Assembly (NCBI RefSeq): GCF_000223985.1
Contig: NZ_AFWV01000013.1
Span: 1 to 64,000, forward strand
DNA length: 64,000 nt
Reading direction: 5' to 3'
Source: Thiocapsa marina 5811
GTDB taxonomy: Bacteria > Pseudomonadota > Gammaproteobacteria > Chromatiales > Chromatiaceae
Shown piece by piece: positions 16,573-25,242 of the stretch (position 1 is the first letter of the stretch; the number at the start of each line of letters is the position of its first letter). Both the position numbers and the translations under genes were made by a program. A model generated the notes under the pieces. That model made no database searches and was not told where the DNA came from. It worked only from the letters and a program-made list of their open reading frames with translations.

Positions 16573-18121
16573 CGGTCGTGTCCGGATGCAGCGGGAGTTG
16601 GACATCCACCCGGGTGCGGTCGTCTTGTGCTGCGACCTCGATACGCCCGTGCAGCTGGGAGACGATCTGATAACAGACCCAGAGCCCGAGTCCCGGTGTT
16701 TGTCCGCGCGGCGCCGCGAACGGCTCGAACAGATGCTCGAGTCGCTCCGGCGGCAGCGGCCGCCCTCGATTCTCGACCCTGATCAGCAGTTGATCCACGG
16801 TGGTGTCGATCCGAACCGCGGCCGAGCCGGTCTCGCCGGCGGCATTGATCGCGTTCAAGACCAAGTTCAGGAGCAGCTGGCGCACCGGCGTGGCCGGCAG
16901 CGAGCTGGCGGTCTGCAACCTGATGGACCAAGTCAGTGTTGTCCCGCGGCGCGTCAGCTGCGGCTCGACCAGGGTTCGAACATCCTCGAAATCGCTTGTT
17001 TTCAGGGTGCGGTGGTCGGCTCGGGCCTCGACCAGCAGAGCCGAGATCGTCTCTTGGATCTGCTGGAGGCCGCGATCGAGCAGGTCGAGCAGTCGATCGG
17101 TGCCCGCGTCGCCCGCACGGCGGCCCCGATAGGTGTCGATGGCCATGAGCATGCCGCCCAAGGGATTGTTGATCTCATGGGCAACGCCCGCAGCGACCCG
17201 GCCAACCGCGGCCAAGCGCTCGGACTGCAGCACCCGGCGCTCGAGTGCCGCCTGCTCGGACAGTGCGCCGAGCATCGCGGCAAACCGCTGTCCGAGTTGG
17301 CCGATCTCGTCGTCGCCGGTCGGGACCGGGCACTCGAGGCTGCGCAGATCCTCGCGTTCGACCCGCCGCATGCACTCCGCGAGCCGCACCAGCGGCGTCA
17401 CCATGCGTCGCCCCCAGAGCCAGCCGAATGGCAAGAGCAGTGCAAGCACGGCGCTCGTGACCAAGACGCCGCCGAGCAGGATCTCGTAGAAACGGGCCAG
17501 GAAGGGCCGGTCGGAGAGCACCGCGAAGAGATCACCGACCCGCGTCCCCTCGCTGTCGAGCGGGAGATGGACGAGACGCCGGATCGCGGCATCGTCCTGC
17601 AGGGCGAGCACCTGTGCACCGAGATCGGCGGTCGCCGATACGCTGCTGCCCGGGCCAGAGGCCGAGTTGACTGCGGAGCCGGTGTCTGGTCGGTTCGCCG
17701 GCCGAGCCGCTGCTCCGGTCTCCGGCCCGCCGTCAGGTGCGCTCTCGGAGGCGGTAGCGGAGGTCGCATCGGCGGCCGGCAGTGTATGTGCCAGGGGTTG
17801 GTCAAGCCGATAGCGGAGCGGTCGGTTGCTCGCGAAGACGCGACCTCGTGCGTCCGCCAAGACCCAGGTGATTTGGCTATCGGCGCCGTCGGGCCCGCGC
17901 AGCAGGGAGTAGGCGAGCCAGACGTCATCCTGACGCAGCGCGCTCACCAGCAGGCCGGCCATGGCATGGCCCAACTGAAGGGCGTCGCGGCCCTGATCCT
18001 CGCGCAGGTTGTGCAGGGTCTGCAAACCCAGCGCCAACGCCATCGAGGTTGCCGTCATGACGGCTGTCATGCTCAACGCAAGCGGTACCCGGACACGATA
18101 ACTGGCAACGAGCGGGGTCAT
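16565..18121 (-). CDS. aioS: Sensor histidine kinase AioS
   Basis: Membrane kinase expected to sense arsenite through AioX and phosphorylate AioR. The 518-residue protein has two membrane segments (about residues 12-34 and 215-240) around a periplasmic domain. That domain contains a low-complexity Ala/Ser/Pro/Gly/Thr insertion near residues 115-160. A HAMP-like linker, the H box VAHEINNPLGGML near residue 305, and an ATPase domain (NLVLNAINAAGE, GLGLWVCYQI) follow. The start overlaps the aioX stop (ATGA), consistent with a three-gene operon. Confidence 0.9.
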   Translation of the reverse strand: MTPLVASYRVRVPLALSMTAVMTATSMALALGLQTLHNLREDQGRDALQLGHAMAGLLVSALRQDDVWLAYSLLRGPDGADSQITWVLADARGRVFASNRPLRYRLDQPLAHTLPAADATSATASESAPDGGPETGAAARPANRPDTGSAVNSASGPGSSVSATADLGAQVLALQDDAAIRRLVHLPLDSEGTRVGDLFAVLSDRPFLARFYEILLGGVLVTSAVLALLLPFGWLWGRRMVTPLVRLAECMRRVEREDLRSLECPVPTGDDEIGQLGQRFAAMLGALSEQAALERRVLQSERLAAVGRVAAGVAHEINNPLGGMLMAIDTYRGRRAGDAGTDRLLDLLDRGLQQIQETISALLVEARADHRTLKTSDFEDVRTLVEPQLTRRGTTLTWSIRLQTASSLPATPVRQLLLNLVLNAINAAGETGSAAVRIDTTVDQLLIRVENRGRPLPPERLEHLFEPFAAPRGQTPGLGLWVCYQIVSQLHGRIEVAAQDDRTRVDVQLPLHPDTTDD

Positions 18122-19005
18122 GGCTGCGGGCGGAGCTGGAGCCGCTCGGCCATGGCCGCGATCTCGACGTAGAGCTGCGGGTGTTCGATCGAGAACCCGT
18201 CAAGGTTCAGGTCGGCCAAGAGGGCTTGGCCTGCCGCGTCGCTGGATTGTCCGAGCAGCGTGGAGCGGATCGCGCTGCGGTGTGCGGCCGCCAGTGCTGG
18301 GCCGGCGACGATAGGCGGGAAGCCGAACCAAGGGGAGCGCTCGATGACCCGGGTGGTTTGCGCCAGTGCGGGTTTGTAAAGCAGCAAGGTCTCGCGCACG
18401 TAGCTGTCCACCGCCGCTCCGTCGACCAAGCCGTCTGCAACGGCCTGTACGCTGCGCGCATGACCCCAAGTAAAGATGCTCCGGCGGAAGAAACGGTCCG
18501 GGTCGACGCCGCGGTCATGCAGCAGGAAATGCGGGTAGAGCCAGCCCGAATTCGACAGCGGATCGGTCCACGCAAACAGACCGCCGCGGAGGTCCTCGAG
18601 CCGCTGCACAGGTGATGCGCCTGCGACAATGATCTCGGAGCGGTATAGCGGCTGACCATGCCAGCGGGGCACTGCAAGGATCTCAAGCTGTTCCTGCTGT
18701 TGCACATATGGATAGCCGCAGATCCAAGCCAGATGGAGCTGCTCGCGGAGCAGGAGGTCGAGGATGTCTTGGTAGCGGGTGCGTTGGACCAACTCCACCG
18801 GGCAACCGAGCCGAGCGGAGAGCCAACTGCTCCATCGATTCAGGAACCCGACCTGATTGTCCAGGATCACCGGCGTGACGCCGAAACGCAACGCCTCTCC
18901 ACAGTCGGCTCGGTCGGGCGCCGAGCGAGCCGTTGCGGGTGCGATGAGCGATGGGCCGAGGGCAAGAAGGCCCGTGATGAAGGTGCGGCGTGACCATGAT
19001 GTCAT
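18118..19005 (-). CDS. aioX: Periplasmic arsenite-binding sensor protein AioX (PhnD-like fold)
   Basis: Substrate-binding-like protein needed for arsenite sensing in known aioXSR systems. The 295-residue product carries a Tat-type signal (WSRRTFITGLLALGPSL), then a PhnD/transferrin-fold domain beginning LRFGVTPVILDNQ. A cysteine at about residue 35 (DRADCGEAL) and one in LAWICGYPY may bind As(III). It is the first gene of the aioXSR operon and diverges from aioBA across a 220 bp control region. Confidence 0.88.
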   Translation of the reverse strand: MTSWSRRTFITGLLALGPSLIAPATARSAPDRADCGEALRFGVTPVILDNQVGFLNRWSSWLSARLGCPVELVQRTRYQDILDLLLREQLHLAWICGYPYVQQQEQLEILAVPRWHGQPLYRSEIIVAGASPVQRLEDLRGGLFAWTDPLSNSGWLYPHFLLHDRGVDPDRFFRRSIFTWGHARSVQAVADGLVDGAAVDSYVRETLLLYKPALAQTTRVIERSPWFGFPPIVAGPALAAAHRSAIRSTLLGQSSDAAGQALLADLNLDGFSIEHPQLYVEIAAMAERLQLRPQP

Positions 19006-19027
19006 CGGATCAAGTCTCCGGCCCGAG

Positions 19028-19067
19028 TGTTACCTTTTGGTAACAACGTCTTGCGGATGCTGTTACC
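19028..19067. promoter_or_regulatory. Paired TGTTACC sites, candidate AioR enhancer
   Basis: A perfect inverted repeat, TGTTACC-TTTT-GGTAACA, spans 19028-19045. A second TGTTACC at 19061-19067 is followed by a degenerate second arm. The centres are about 33 bp apart, near three helical turns, and lie about 80-110 bp upstream of the start predicted for aioBA. This is the usual place for binding sites of sigma-54 activators. Assignment to AioR is inference. Confidence 0.6.
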
Positions 19068-19119
19068 AAGGCGTGACGTCTTTGGCGCCAAACAGTTGAT
19101 TCTATTCTCCTGGATGTCC

Positions 19120-19135
19120 GGGTATGGACCTTGCT
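19120..19135 (+). promoter_or_regulatory. Sigma-54 (-24/-12) promoter of aioBA
   Basis: GGGTATGGACCTTGCT has GG at 19121-19122 and GC at 19133-19134 with the required 10 nt between them, and a perfect TTGCT at -12. The -24 half (GGGTATG against TGGCACG) is weaker. The start would be near 19146, 80 nt upstream of aioB. It fits control by the sigma-54 activator encoded next door. Confidence 0.65.
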
Positions 19136-19225
19136 AACGCGATGTCGAGCCCGGGCCTGACGGTCTGCGCAGAACATTACGGCCGGCACGGCGTCCTCAT
19201 CAAACCACAGGAGGCATTCGACGCG

Positions 19226-19744
19226 ATGACAGGCATCAGCAGACGACGATTTCTCAAGGCCGGTGGCACGGCAGCGGCGGCGGGTGCAACGCTCCTCGGC
19301 ACCGGTTTGGCGGGGGCCGAGACCACAGCCGCGAATCCAGGCGCGACCACGCTGCCCTATCCGCGCGCCGGAATCGCCAAGGCCGCCGCACTCAAGGTGA
19401 ACGAGCCGAAGGCGTTCAATTATCCGGATGATGACTCCTTCTGCCAGATGTTGAGGCTCGGCGCTCCGGTGCCGGGCGGCGTTGGTCCCGACGGCGACAT
19501 CGTCGCCTTCAGCACCCAGTGCACGCACATGGGCTGCCCGCTCAGTTACGACAAGCAAGCACGCACCTTCAAGTGCGGCTGCCACTTCAGCATCTTCGAC
19601 CCCGAGATGCACGGCCAGATGGTGGACGGTCAGGCCACCGAGAATCTCCCGCGGATTCTGCTCGAACACGACCCGTCCGACGACACCCTCTATGCCGTCG
19701 CGGTCGAGGGACTGATCTACGGTCGCCAGTGCAACGTTCTGTGA
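19226..19744 (+). CDS. aioB: Arsenite oxidase small (Rieske) subunit AioB
   Basis: Holds the [2Fe-2S] centre that takes electrons from AioA. The 172-residue protein starts with a Tat signal ([21 protein letters not shown]). It has the Rieske ligands in CTHMGCP (about residue 101) and CGCHFS (about 119), including both cysteines of the disulfide pair. The start at 19226 has AGGAGG 11 nt upstream. It is followed 43 bp later by aioA, the normal aioBA order, and is driven by the sigma-54-type promoter at 19120. Confidence 0.95.
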   Translation: MTGISRRRFLKAGGTAAAAGATLLGTGLAGAETTAANPGATTLPYPRAGIAKAAALKVNEPKAFNYPDDDSFCQMLRLGAPVPGGVGPDGDIVAFSTQCTHMGCPLSYDKQARTFKCGCHFSIFDPEMHGQMVDGQATENLPRILLEHDPSDDTLYAVAVEGLIYGRQCNVL

Positions 19745-19787
19745 GCTCGCGCCGAGCTGCATCCACCCATCGACGGAGTCATCACCC

Positions 19788-22262
19788 ATGAGCCAATTCA
19801 AGGACCGCGTCCCGCTGCCGCCGACCGACGCGGATCGCACCAACATGACCTGCCACTTCTGCATCGTCGGCTGCGGCTACCACGTCTACAAGTGGCCGGA
19901 GAATCGCGAGGGCGGTCGCGCCCCGAGCGAGAATGCACTCGGGATGGATTTCCGCAGGCAGATCGGTCCCCAGCAGATCATCATGACGCCGCCGATGCAC
20001 AACGTCATCGCCGATCGTGACGGCCGGCGCTGGAACATCATGATCCTGCCGGACAAAGAGTGTAGCGTGAACCAAGGCCTGTCCTCGACCCGCGGCGGCC
20101 AGATGGCGAGTGTCATGTATAACGGGCAGGGCGCCTCGCGTCAGCGTCTGTCCTATCCGATGCTGTTCACCGGCGACGACTGGGTCGAGACCGACTGGGC
20201 CACCGCGCTGGCCGTCTACGCCGGTGTCACCAAGCGCATCCTCGACGAGCACGGTCCGGAGTCGCTTGCCTTCAACGCCTTCGATCACGGCGGGGCCGGC
20301 GGCGGCTTCGAGAATACCTGGGGCAGCGGCAAGCTGATGTTCAGCGCGCTGCGCACGCCGCTGACACGCATCCACAACCGCCCGGCCTACAACTCCGAGT
20401 GCCATGCCACCCGCGACATGGGCATCGGCGAGCTGAACAACAGCTACGAGGACAGCGAGCTGGCCGACACGCTGCTCTTCATCGGCGCGAACGGTTACGA
20501 GACGCAGACCAACTATTTCCTCGCCCACGCGATGCCGAACATGCGCGGCGAGACGATCGCGAAGAAAAAGAAATGGTTCCCCGACGAGACCGCAGAGAAG
20601 GCCCGGGTCATCTTCGTCGATCCGCGCCGTTCACTGACCGTCTCGGTGGCCGAGCACATCGCCGGCAAGGAGAACGTCCTGCATCTGGCCATCGCACCCG
20701 GCACCGACACCGCCCTGTTCAACGGCCTCATGACCTATGTCGTGGATCAGGACTGGCACCACGAGAAGTTCATCAACGAGCACACCAGCGGCTTCGAGGA
20801 GGCGCTCGCGGCCAACCGGATGAGCCTGGCCGAATGCAGCCGCATTACGGGTGTGCCCGAGGCACACATCGTCAAGGCGGCCGAGTGGGCCTACAAACCC
20901 AAGGCGTCCGGTCATTATCCGCGCACCATGCACGGCTACGAGAAGGGCATCATCTGGGGCAACGACAACTACCGCATCCAGGCGGCGCTGGTCGATCTGG
21001 TCCTGACCACCGAGAACGTCGGGCGACGCGGCACCGGCGTCGTGCGCATGGGCGGACACCAGGAAGGCTATGCGCGTCCACCCTATCCGGGCGCTCGCCC
21101 GGCGATCTATGTCGACGACGAGATCATCAAGGGCAACGGCCGCATGCTCACGGTCTGGGCCTGCAACGCCTTTCAGAGCACGCTCAACGCCGAGCAGTAC
21201 CGCGAAGCGGTCTATCGCCGATCCAACATCGTCCGCGAGACCGTTGCACGCGCGCGCGGGGCGACCGCCGAGGATCTCGTCGACCTGATCTACGACGCGG
21301 TCGAGAACCGCGGGGGGCTGTTCGTCACCAATATCGACCTGTATCGCACCAAGTTCTCCGATGCCGCGCACCTGTTGCTGCCGGCCGCGCATCCGGGCGA
21401 GATGAACCTGACGTCGATGAACGGCGAGCGGCGCATGCGTCTCACCGAGCGTTTCATGGACCCGCCCGGCGCGGCCAAGCCCGACTGCCTGATTGCCGCG
21501 GACATCGCCAACACGCTGAAAGCCTTGTACGAGGCCGAGGGCAATGCCGAGATGGCGGCACGCTTCGACGGCTTCGACTGGAAGACCGAGGAGGACGCCT
21601 TCAACGACGGCTTTCGTCGGCCGCAAGGCATCGACAGTCAAGGCGGCGCGACTGGCGATTTGGTCACTTACGAGCGGCTCCGGGCCATGGGCAACAACGG
21701 CGTGCAACTTCCGGTCAAGGAATACAAGGACGGCCGCTTGATCGGCACCGAGATGATTTATGCCGATTACCGGTTCGACACCGACGACGGCAAGGCCCGC
21801 TTCATGCCGGCCCCATGGAACGGAATGCCGCAAACCGTCGAATCCCAGCGTGAGAAATACCGCTTCTGGGTCAACAACGGCCGCACCAACCACATCTGGC
21901 AGAGCGCCTATCATGACCGCCTGCTGGCGTTCCGGCGCGACCGTTTCCCGATGTCTCCGCTGGAGATGAACCCCGAGGATGCGAAAGAGCTCGGCATCGA
22001 GGCCGGCGACATCGTCGAGCTTCACAATGACTACGGCTCGGCATTCGCGATGGCGTATCCGGAGCCGGATATCGGGCGCGGGCAGTTGTTCATGATGTTC
22101 GGCTACGACAACGGCGTGGTCGGCGATGTCGTCACACCCTGGACCGACCGCAACCTGATCCCCTACTACAAGGGCACCTGGGCGGACATGCGCAAGGTCG
22201 GCACCATGCGCGACTACCAGCGCACGGTTTCCTTCAAGCGACGTCGCTTCGACCTCGCCTGA
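19788..22262 (+). CDS. aioA: Arsenite oxidase large (molybdopterin) subunit AioA
   Basis: Periplasmic Mo-bis-MGD enzyme oxidising arsenite to arsenate; it is exported with AioB, whose Tat signal serves both. The 824-residue length is typical. The N-terminal [3Fe-4S] motif is [15 protein letters not shown] (CxxCxxxC) near residue 22, with the characteristic [14 protein letters not shown] near residue 92 and later [15 protein letters not shown]. The sequence is of Aio type rather than Arx type, since it has the AioA-like three-Cys cluster and a Rieske partner. GGAG lies 11 nt before the ATG. No cytochrome c gene follows. Confidence 0.96.
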   Translation: MSQFKDRVPLPPTDADRTNMTCHFCIVGCGYHVYKWPENREGGRAPSENALGMDFRRQIGPQQIIMTPPMHNVIADRDGRRWNIMILPDKECSVNQGLSSTRGGQMASVMYNGQGASRQRLSYPMLFTGDDWVETDWATALAVYAGVTKRILDEHGPESLAFNAFDHGGAGGGFENTWGSGKLMFSALRTPLTRIHNRPAYNSECHATRDMGIGELNNSYEDSELADTLLFIGANGYETQTNYFLAHAMPNMRGETIAKKKKWFPDETAEKARVIFVDPRRSLTVSVAEHIAGKENVLHLAIAPGTDTALFNGLMTYVVDQDWHHEKFINEHTSGFEEALAANRMSLAECSRITGVPEAHIVKAAEWAYKPKASGHYPRTMHGYEKGIIWGNDNYRIQAALVDLVLTTENVGRRGTGVVRMGGHQEGYARPPYPGARPAIYVDDEIIKGNGRMLTVWACNAFQSTLNAEQYREAVYRRSNIVRETVARARGATAEDLVDLIYDAVENRGGLFVTNIDLYRTKFSDAAHLLLPAAHPGEMNLTSMNGERRMRLTERFMDPPGAAKPDCLIAADIANTLKALYEAEGNAEMAARFDGFDWKTEEDAFNDGFRRPQGIDSQGGATGDLVTYERLRAMGNNGVQLPVKEYKDGRLIGTEMIYADYRFDTDDGKARFMPAPWNGMPQTVESQREKYRFWVNNGRTNHIWQSAYHDRLLAFRRDRFPMSPLEMNPEDAKELGIEAGDIVELHNDYGSAFAMAYPEPDIGRGQLFMMFGYDNGVVGDVVTPWTDRNLIPYYKGTWADMRKVGTMRDYQRTVSFKRRRFDLA

Positions 22263-22292
22263 ACAGGGCGTTGCGGCTCTCCGGCGCGCGGC

Positions 22293-22310
22293 TTCCCCGA
22301 ATGCGGGGAG
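22293..22310 (+). terminator. GC-rich hairpin after aioA
   Basis: A 7 bp stem (TTCCCCG with CGGGGAG, loop AATG) begins 31 bp after the aioA stop. There is no T tract, so it could stabilise the 3' end or end transcription weakly. Confidence 0.4.
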
Positions 22311-22404
22311 CGAGCCCCCACGGTGGCTGCGGGGCAGCGCGCAAGAAGCCGCACCGCCGACGCCCTGCCTTCACAACGACCTGTTGCCGATGCCGCACCT
22401 GCCC

Positions 22405-23287
22405 ATGACCGAGACCTCCAGTCATCCGACCCTGATCGACCGCTTCGGCCGCCGTATCACCTATGTCCGGCTCTCGGTCACCGATCGCTGCGATCTGCGC
22501 CGCATCTATATGCATGGTCGAGGATATGCGCTTTCTGCCGCGGGCACAGGTGCTGACGCTCGAGGAGATTGCCCGACTCGGGCGCTGTTTCACCGAGCTC
22601 GGGGTGACCAAGCTGCGTATCACCGGCGGGGAGCCGCTGGTGCGTCGCGACGTTTTGAGCCTGTTCCGGAGTCTCGGTCGGCTGCCCGGTCTGAGCGATC
22701 TGACGCTGACGACCAACGGTACCCAGCTGCCGCACTTCGCAACGGCGCTGCGCGATGCCGGCGTGACCCAAATCAATATCAGTCTTGATTCATTGAGACC
22801 CGAACGCTTTCGCGCCATCACGCGACTCGGCGCGCTCGATAAGACCCTGGCGGGCACCGATGCTGCGATGGCCGCGGGTTTCGCCCGGATCAAGCTCAAC
22901 AGCGTGATCTTGAAGAACCGCAACCATGACGAGACACGCGTCGGCTTCATTTCGCCGCACACCCATAACTTCTGTGGCGACTGCAACCGTGTGCGGGTGA
23001 CCGCGGAAGGTCGGCTGTTGTTGTGCCTGGGGCAGGAATTCTCGGCGGATCTACGGCGGGCCCTGCGCGCGAACCCGCTCGACGACGAGGCGGTTAAGAA
23101 GGCCATCGTCAAGGCGATCGGATTCAAGCCTCAGGGACATGACTTCGACCTGGCGGCGAAGCCGATCATCTTTAGGCACATGAATGAGACAGGGGGTGAG
23201 CCGATGACTGAGCCTCATGATTCATGCTCGCCAGCTGAGCCTGCCGGAGCCGATCGCACGCGACGATCTCAGAGCCGTTCGACATAG
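22405..23287 (+). pseudogene. moaA: Broken moaA (GTP 3',8-cyclase)
   Basis: Remnant of the radical-SAM enzyme that starts Moco synthesis. The N-terminus ([20 protein letters not shown]) matches MoaA, but three lesions are visible. First, the second Cys of the CxxxCxxC motif is now Arg (cgc at 22501-22503). Second, an extra A near 22510 shifts the frame exactly where the third Cys and [12 protein letters not shown] should follow. Third, about 55-60 residues are missing between NHDE and TRVGFISP (junction near 22934). The rest, including [23 protein letters not shown] and [11 protein letters not shown], stays readable. It probably arrived with aioBA and decayed; an intact moaA must exist elsewhere. 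Confidence 0.92.
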
Positions 23288-23367
23288 GCCACGGCCTTCA
23301 CAGCCTCGATGCGCGTCCAGGCCCGATGGGCCAGCGCGTTCACGAGTGCAACCATCCTCGCGATCAT
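23269..23367 (-). CDS. Possible 32-residue small protein
   Basis: A short frame with GGAG 7 nt before ATG 23367, encoding an amphipathic helix-like peptide ([17 protein letters not shown], then [14 protein letters not shown]). It overlaps the extended tail of the moaA pseudogene and is antisense to the region before the aldo/keto reductase. No family is recognised, and it may be chance. Confidence 0.25.
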   Translation of the reverse strand: MIARMVALVNALAHRAWTRIEAVKAVAYVERL

Positions 23368-23427
23368 GGTCAAACTCCGGGATGCTGGAGTCCGCTCGGC
23401 GGACGGTACGGTACCCGGAGGATGTCC

Positions 23428-24360
23428 ATGAATCGATCTTGCGTATCGAGTCGGCGTGCGTTCCTTGCGGCCCTCGCGGTTGCGCCTCTGTCCTTTGTGA
23501 CGCTGCCGGGCAACGGCCGGGCGGTGGATGGTCGACCCCTTGCAAAACCGATACCCTCGACCGGCGAACTGTTGCCGGTGGTCGGCATGGGAACCTGGAT
23601 CACCTTCAACGTCGGGGACGATCCGACGGCGCGGGATGCACGCACCGATGTCCTGCGTGCCTTCTTTGCCGCGGGCGGCGGCATGATCGACTCCTCGCCC
23701 ATGTACGGCACGGCCGAGGCGGTCGTCGGCAGTTGCCTCGCGCGGCTCGATCACCCCAAGGGTTTGTTTTCGGCGACCAAGGTTTGGACATCCTCGACCG
23801 CGGAGGGGCTCGAGCAGATCGCGGCATCGGAGCGCCTCTGGGGCCTACAGCGACTCGACCTGTTCCAGGTCCACAACCTGCTGAACTGGCGGAGCCATCT
23901 GGAGACCCTGTCGGCGATGAAGGCCGACGGGAAGCTGCGCTACATCGGTATCACCACCTCGCACGGGCGTCGCCATGCGGAGCTTGCGCAGATCATGGAG
24001 ACGCAGCCGATCGATTTCGTGCAGTTGACCTACAACATCGCCGATCGCGAGGCCGAGGCCCGTCTGCTTCCGCTGGCGGCGGAGCGGGGGATTGCGGTGA
24101 TCGCCAATCGGCCCTTTCAGGGCGGTTCACTGATCGATCGCCTCCAGCGCTACCCCTTGCCGGGTTGGGCGCGCGAGATCGATTGCACCGACTGGTCGCA
24201 GGTTCTGCTCAAATTCATCGTCTCGCACCCGGCCGTGACCTGTGCGATCCCGGCGACCAGCCGGGTGGATCATATGGAGGAGAATATGGCGGCCGCGCGC
24301 GGCGGCGTGCCGGATGCCGCGCTGCGTCGGCGCATGGCCGCCGACGTCGCCGCGCTCTGA
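23428..24360 (+). CDS. Tat-exported aldo/keto reductase
   Basis: NAD(P)H-dependent reductase fold predicted in the periplasm. The start at 23428 (GGAGG 5 nt upstream) gives 310 residues with a twin-arginine signal (SSRRAFLAALAVAPLSFV). The TIM-barrel AKR core carries the catalytic set: Asp in GGMIDSS, Tyr in PMYGTAE, Lys in FSATKVW and His in FQVHNLL. The C-terminal cofactor loop is AIPATS. The substrate is unknown. It shares a 1 nt TGATG overlap with the DUF6064 gene. A periplasmic location is odd for a nicotinamide enzyme, unless the cofactor is exported with it. Confidence 0.85.
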   Translation: MNRSCVSSRRAFLAALAVAPLSFVTLPGNGRAVDGRPLAKPIPSTGELLPVVGMGTWITFNVGDDPTARDARTDVLRAFFAAGGGMIDSSPMYGTAEAVVGSCLARLDHPKGLFSATKVWTSSTAEGLEQIAASERLWGLQRLDLFQVHNLLNWRSHLETLSAMKADGKLRYIGITTSHGRRHAELAQIMETQPIDFVQLTYNIADREAEARLLPLAAERGIAVIANRPFQGGSLIDRLQRYPLPGWAREIDCTDWSQVLLKFIVSHPAVTCAIPATSRVDHMEENMAAARGGVPDAALRRRMAADVAAL

Positions 24361-25040
24361 TGGACCTCTTGAGCTACTCGCTCGTCGACCTGATCCCGTT
24401 TTCGCGCGAGACCTATTTCAGACTGTTCGAGCGCTACAACGTCGGGGTCTGGCCGGCGCCCATCATCGGACTGGCGATTGGACTGACGGCCCTGTTCACG
24501 GCGCGTCGGGTAGAGGGCAAGGTGCTTCGCGCGCCCTTTCTTCTGACCGCGGCCTGCTGGGTTTGGATCGGTTGGGTCTTTCAGATCCACTGGCACGCAC
24601 CCTTGAGCTGGCCGGGGACGTACTTCGGGATCGGCTTCGTGCTGCAGGGCGCTCTCATGGGCGTGGTGCTCGGCTGGCGACCGCTCGCGGGCGCGCCGGA
24701 AGGCACGCATCGCGATCCCGGCCCGGCGCTCTGGATCCTCGTCTTTGCACTGGCGCTGCAACCCCTGCTCGGACTCGTGTCCGGTCGACCCTGGTACGGT
24801 CTCGAGGTCTTCGGCAGCGCACCGGATCCGACGGCGCTCGCGACGCTCGGTTTGCTGCTGATGATCCGTCACCCGTTGCGCTGGCTGCTGTCGATCATCC
24901 CGCTCGCCTGGTGCCTGATCAGCGGAGCGACACTTTGGGTGCTGAGCGTTCCGACCTGGCCGATCATGCCGCTTGCCGCTGCGCTTTACTTGGGTGTCGC
25001 GGTTTGGCCGCGGGTCCTCGGCCGAGGTGAGCTTGAGTAA
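24360..25040 (+). CDS. DUF6064 family membrane protein
   Basis: A 226-residue integral membrane protein with about seven hydrophobic segments. Typical family features are the N-terminal FSRETYFRLFERYN and AACWVWIGWVFQIHWHAPL near residue 60. The function of the family is unknown. The ATG at 24360 uses the last base of the preceding stop codon (TGATG), so translation is coupled to the aldo/keto reductase. Longer readings of this frame upstream are shadows of that gene. Confidence 0.8.
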   Translation: MDLLSYSLVDLIPFSRETYFRLFERYNVGVWPAPIIGLAIGLTALFTARRVEGKVLRAPFLLTAACWVWIGWVFQIHWHAPLSWPGTYFGIGFVLQGALMGVVLGWRPLAGAPEGTHRDPGPALWILVFALALQPLLGLVSGRPWYGLEVFGSAPDPTALATLGLLLMIRHPLRWLLSIIPLAWCLISGATLWVLSVPTWPIMPLAAALYLGVAVWPRVLGRGELE

Positions 25041-25074
25041 CCTGTCGGAGAGAGGCTCAGCGCCGAATCCGACC

Positions 25075-25112
25075 GTTGTCGTTGTCGCAATCGTCATCTC
25101 TACAACGACAAC
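25075..25112. repeat. Inverted repeat GTTGTCGTTGT / ACAACGACAAC
   Basis: A perfect 11 bp inverted repeat with a 16 nt loop, lying just before the remnant left module of repeat copy C. A similar arrangement (CGTTGTCG / CGACAACG) occurs at 37279-37310. It may serve as a 3'-end hairpin of the DUF6064 transcript. Confidence 0.6.
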
Positions 25113-25120
25113 GACTGGGA

Positions 25121-25239
25121 CGACGCGGTTTAAAATTCTGTATTTTTTAACCCCTAAACCGCGCCAGCTCCAACAATCGTCGCGTCTGCCGCGCCCGATC
25201 CCATCCAGAAACACCGCATACCGCGCCGGGCGCGGTTTA
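25121..25239 (+). repeat. TAAACCGCG repeat, copy C (left module decayed)
   Basis: Only the end of the left module remains (GACGCGGTTTA to 25132). It is followed by an AT-rich spacer with TATTTTTTAA and a complete 85 bp right module (25155-25239) that includes GATCCCATCC and the terminal CCGCGCCGGGCGCGG palindrome. It lies between convergent genes and ends 3 bp from the stop of the NTF2-like gene. Confidence 0.85.
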
Positions 25240-25242
25240 GGC

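Noticed and set aside
12463-25040. tRNA-Gly as attachment site of an integrated arsenic island
   Set aside because: No second copy of the tRNA 3' end was found around or beyond the arsenic genes, and no integrase or transposase gene is present. Acquisition by transfer remains possible but not by this visible route.
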